Assembly (NCBI RefSeq): GCF_022347685.1
Contig: NZ_JAKRGF010000004.1
Location: forward strand, 62,001-126,000
From: Thalassobius sp. Cn5-15
GTDB taxonomy: Bacteria > Pseudomonadota > Alphaproteobacteria > Rhodobacterales > Rhodobacteraceae
Direction: 5' to 3'
Length of the DNA stretch: 64,000 nucleotides
Shown here piece by piece: positions 63,607 through 64,000 of the stretch (positions within the stretch are counted from its first letter, which is position 1; each line of letters starts with the position of its first letter). A program made the position numbers and the translations under genes. The notes below the pieces were generated by a model, which saw nothing but the letters and a program-made list of their open reading frames with translations, searched no databases and was not told where the DNA came from.

Positions 63607-64000
63607 ATGAGCGACAGGTTTGATTATTTTGTTGTGTTTGCGGAAATGCGCACCGGCTCCAATTTTTTGGAGGCGAACCTGAACGCCTTCCCGTCGCTGA
63701 CTTGTCATGGTGAGGCGTTCAATCCCCATTTCATCGGTTACCCGAACAAGACCGAGATTTTGGGCGTCACGCAGGATATGCGCGATGATGATCCGCAGCG
63801 TCTGCTGGACACGATCCGCCAACACAGCGATGGGATGGGCGGCTTTCGATATTTCCACGATCATGATCCACGCATTCTGGACGCAATGCTTGACGATCCG
63901 CGCTGCGCCAAGATTGTGCTGACCCGCAACCCAGTCGAAAGCTACGTCAGTTGGAAAATCGCGCAGGCCACCGGCCAGTGGAAACTGACCAATGAGACCA
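63607..64000 (+). CDS. NodH-like sulfotransferase, 5' part
   Basis: 131 codons before the window ends. N-terminal 5'-phosphosulfate-binding region YFVVFAEMRTGSNFLEANLN; 3'-phosphate-binding region AKIVLTRNPVESYVSWKIAQATGQW. These are the two PAPS-binding elements of carbohydrate sulfotransferases such as NodH, which sulfates a Nod-factor sugar. It follows the GT14-type gene by six bases and is likely cotranscribed, which predicts that the glycan is sulfated. The C-terminus lies beyond the window. Confidence 0.88.
   Translation, partial: MSDRFDYFVVFAEMRTGSNFLEANLNAFPSLTCHGEAFNPHFIGYPNKTEILGVTQDMRDDDPQRLLDTIRQHSDGMGGFRYFHDHDPRILDAMLDDPRCAKIVLTRNPVESYVSWKIAQATGQWKLTNET

Noticed and set aside
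1-64000. tRNA genes, rRNA genes, CRISPR arrays, insertion sequences, integrases
   Set aside because: None was seen: no cloverleaf-like intergenic sequence, no regularly spaced repeats and no transposase or integrase motifs in the translated frames.

Overview
The window looks like a chromosomal segment of an alphaproteobacterium of the Rhodobacteraceae (Roseobacter-type). The evidence is gene content and order: a parB end followed by hemW-rdgB-rph facing hrcA-grpE; a bifunctional ArgJ beside a PpiC foldase and a MutT; rimP-nusA-ylxR-infB; a malic enzyme with a phosphotransacetylase tail; and NodH-type sulfotransferase and DUF5928-type glycosyltransferase genes. A perfect parS site directly after parB places the left end in the ori-proximal partition region. 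I saw no tRNA, rRNA, CRISPR array, insertion sequence or prophage, so most of the window is core genome.

Layout. 1-5 kb: parB end, parS, a YbaN-like protein, hemW-rdgB-rph on the minus strand, hrcA-grpE on the plus strand. 5-12 kb: mutS, divergent maeB, a PfkB sugar kinase, radC. 12-20 kb: an envelope pair (PBP-like/OmpA protein and an anchored unknown protein) next to secA, then ppiC-argJ-mutT and a 44-residue protein. 20-26 kb: rimP-nusA-ylxR-infB with a promoter, a leader hairpin and a terminator. 26-34 kb: pip, ubiG, yciI, a marR/amidase/grx/comF group, a methyltransferase and hemH. 33-36.7 kb: two L,D-transpeptidase-fold proteins, a CAP lipoprotein and a TetR/membrane-protein pair with two matched operators. 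36.8-43 kb: RNA methyltransferase, ABC exporter, CCA transferase, NudL-type Nudix, Hsp33. 43-48 kb: Nudix, HPt protein, ilvA, a membrane protein, argG and a scrambled yjgN/M48 pseudogene. 48-51 kb: SCP2 protein, a Cys/His-rich small protein, a coupled aminotransferase-fold/sulfotransferase-fold pair, msrA. 51-55 kb: dnaK-dnaJ with a heat-shock-type promoter, and alkB. 55-64 kb: a surface-glycan region holding an ABC-2 permease, cysQ, four glycosyltransferases, galU and a sulfotransferase cut by the window end.

How the genes work together. Protein-quality genes recur (hrcA-grpE, dnaKJ, hslO, secA, ppiC, msrA). The right-hand cluster reads as a route to a sulfated surface polysaccharide: GalU supplies UDP-glucose, the glycosyltransferases build and branch the chain, the sulfotransferase decorates it, CysQ removes the PAP by-product, and the permease may export it. 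The most unusual locus is the translationally coupled pair at 48.8-50.4 kb. Its fold-type-IV PLP protein has lost the usual cofactor-binding Glu and has a shifted Lys, and it is paired with a P-loop sulfotransferase-fold protein. I regard it as the best candidate for an undescribed system.
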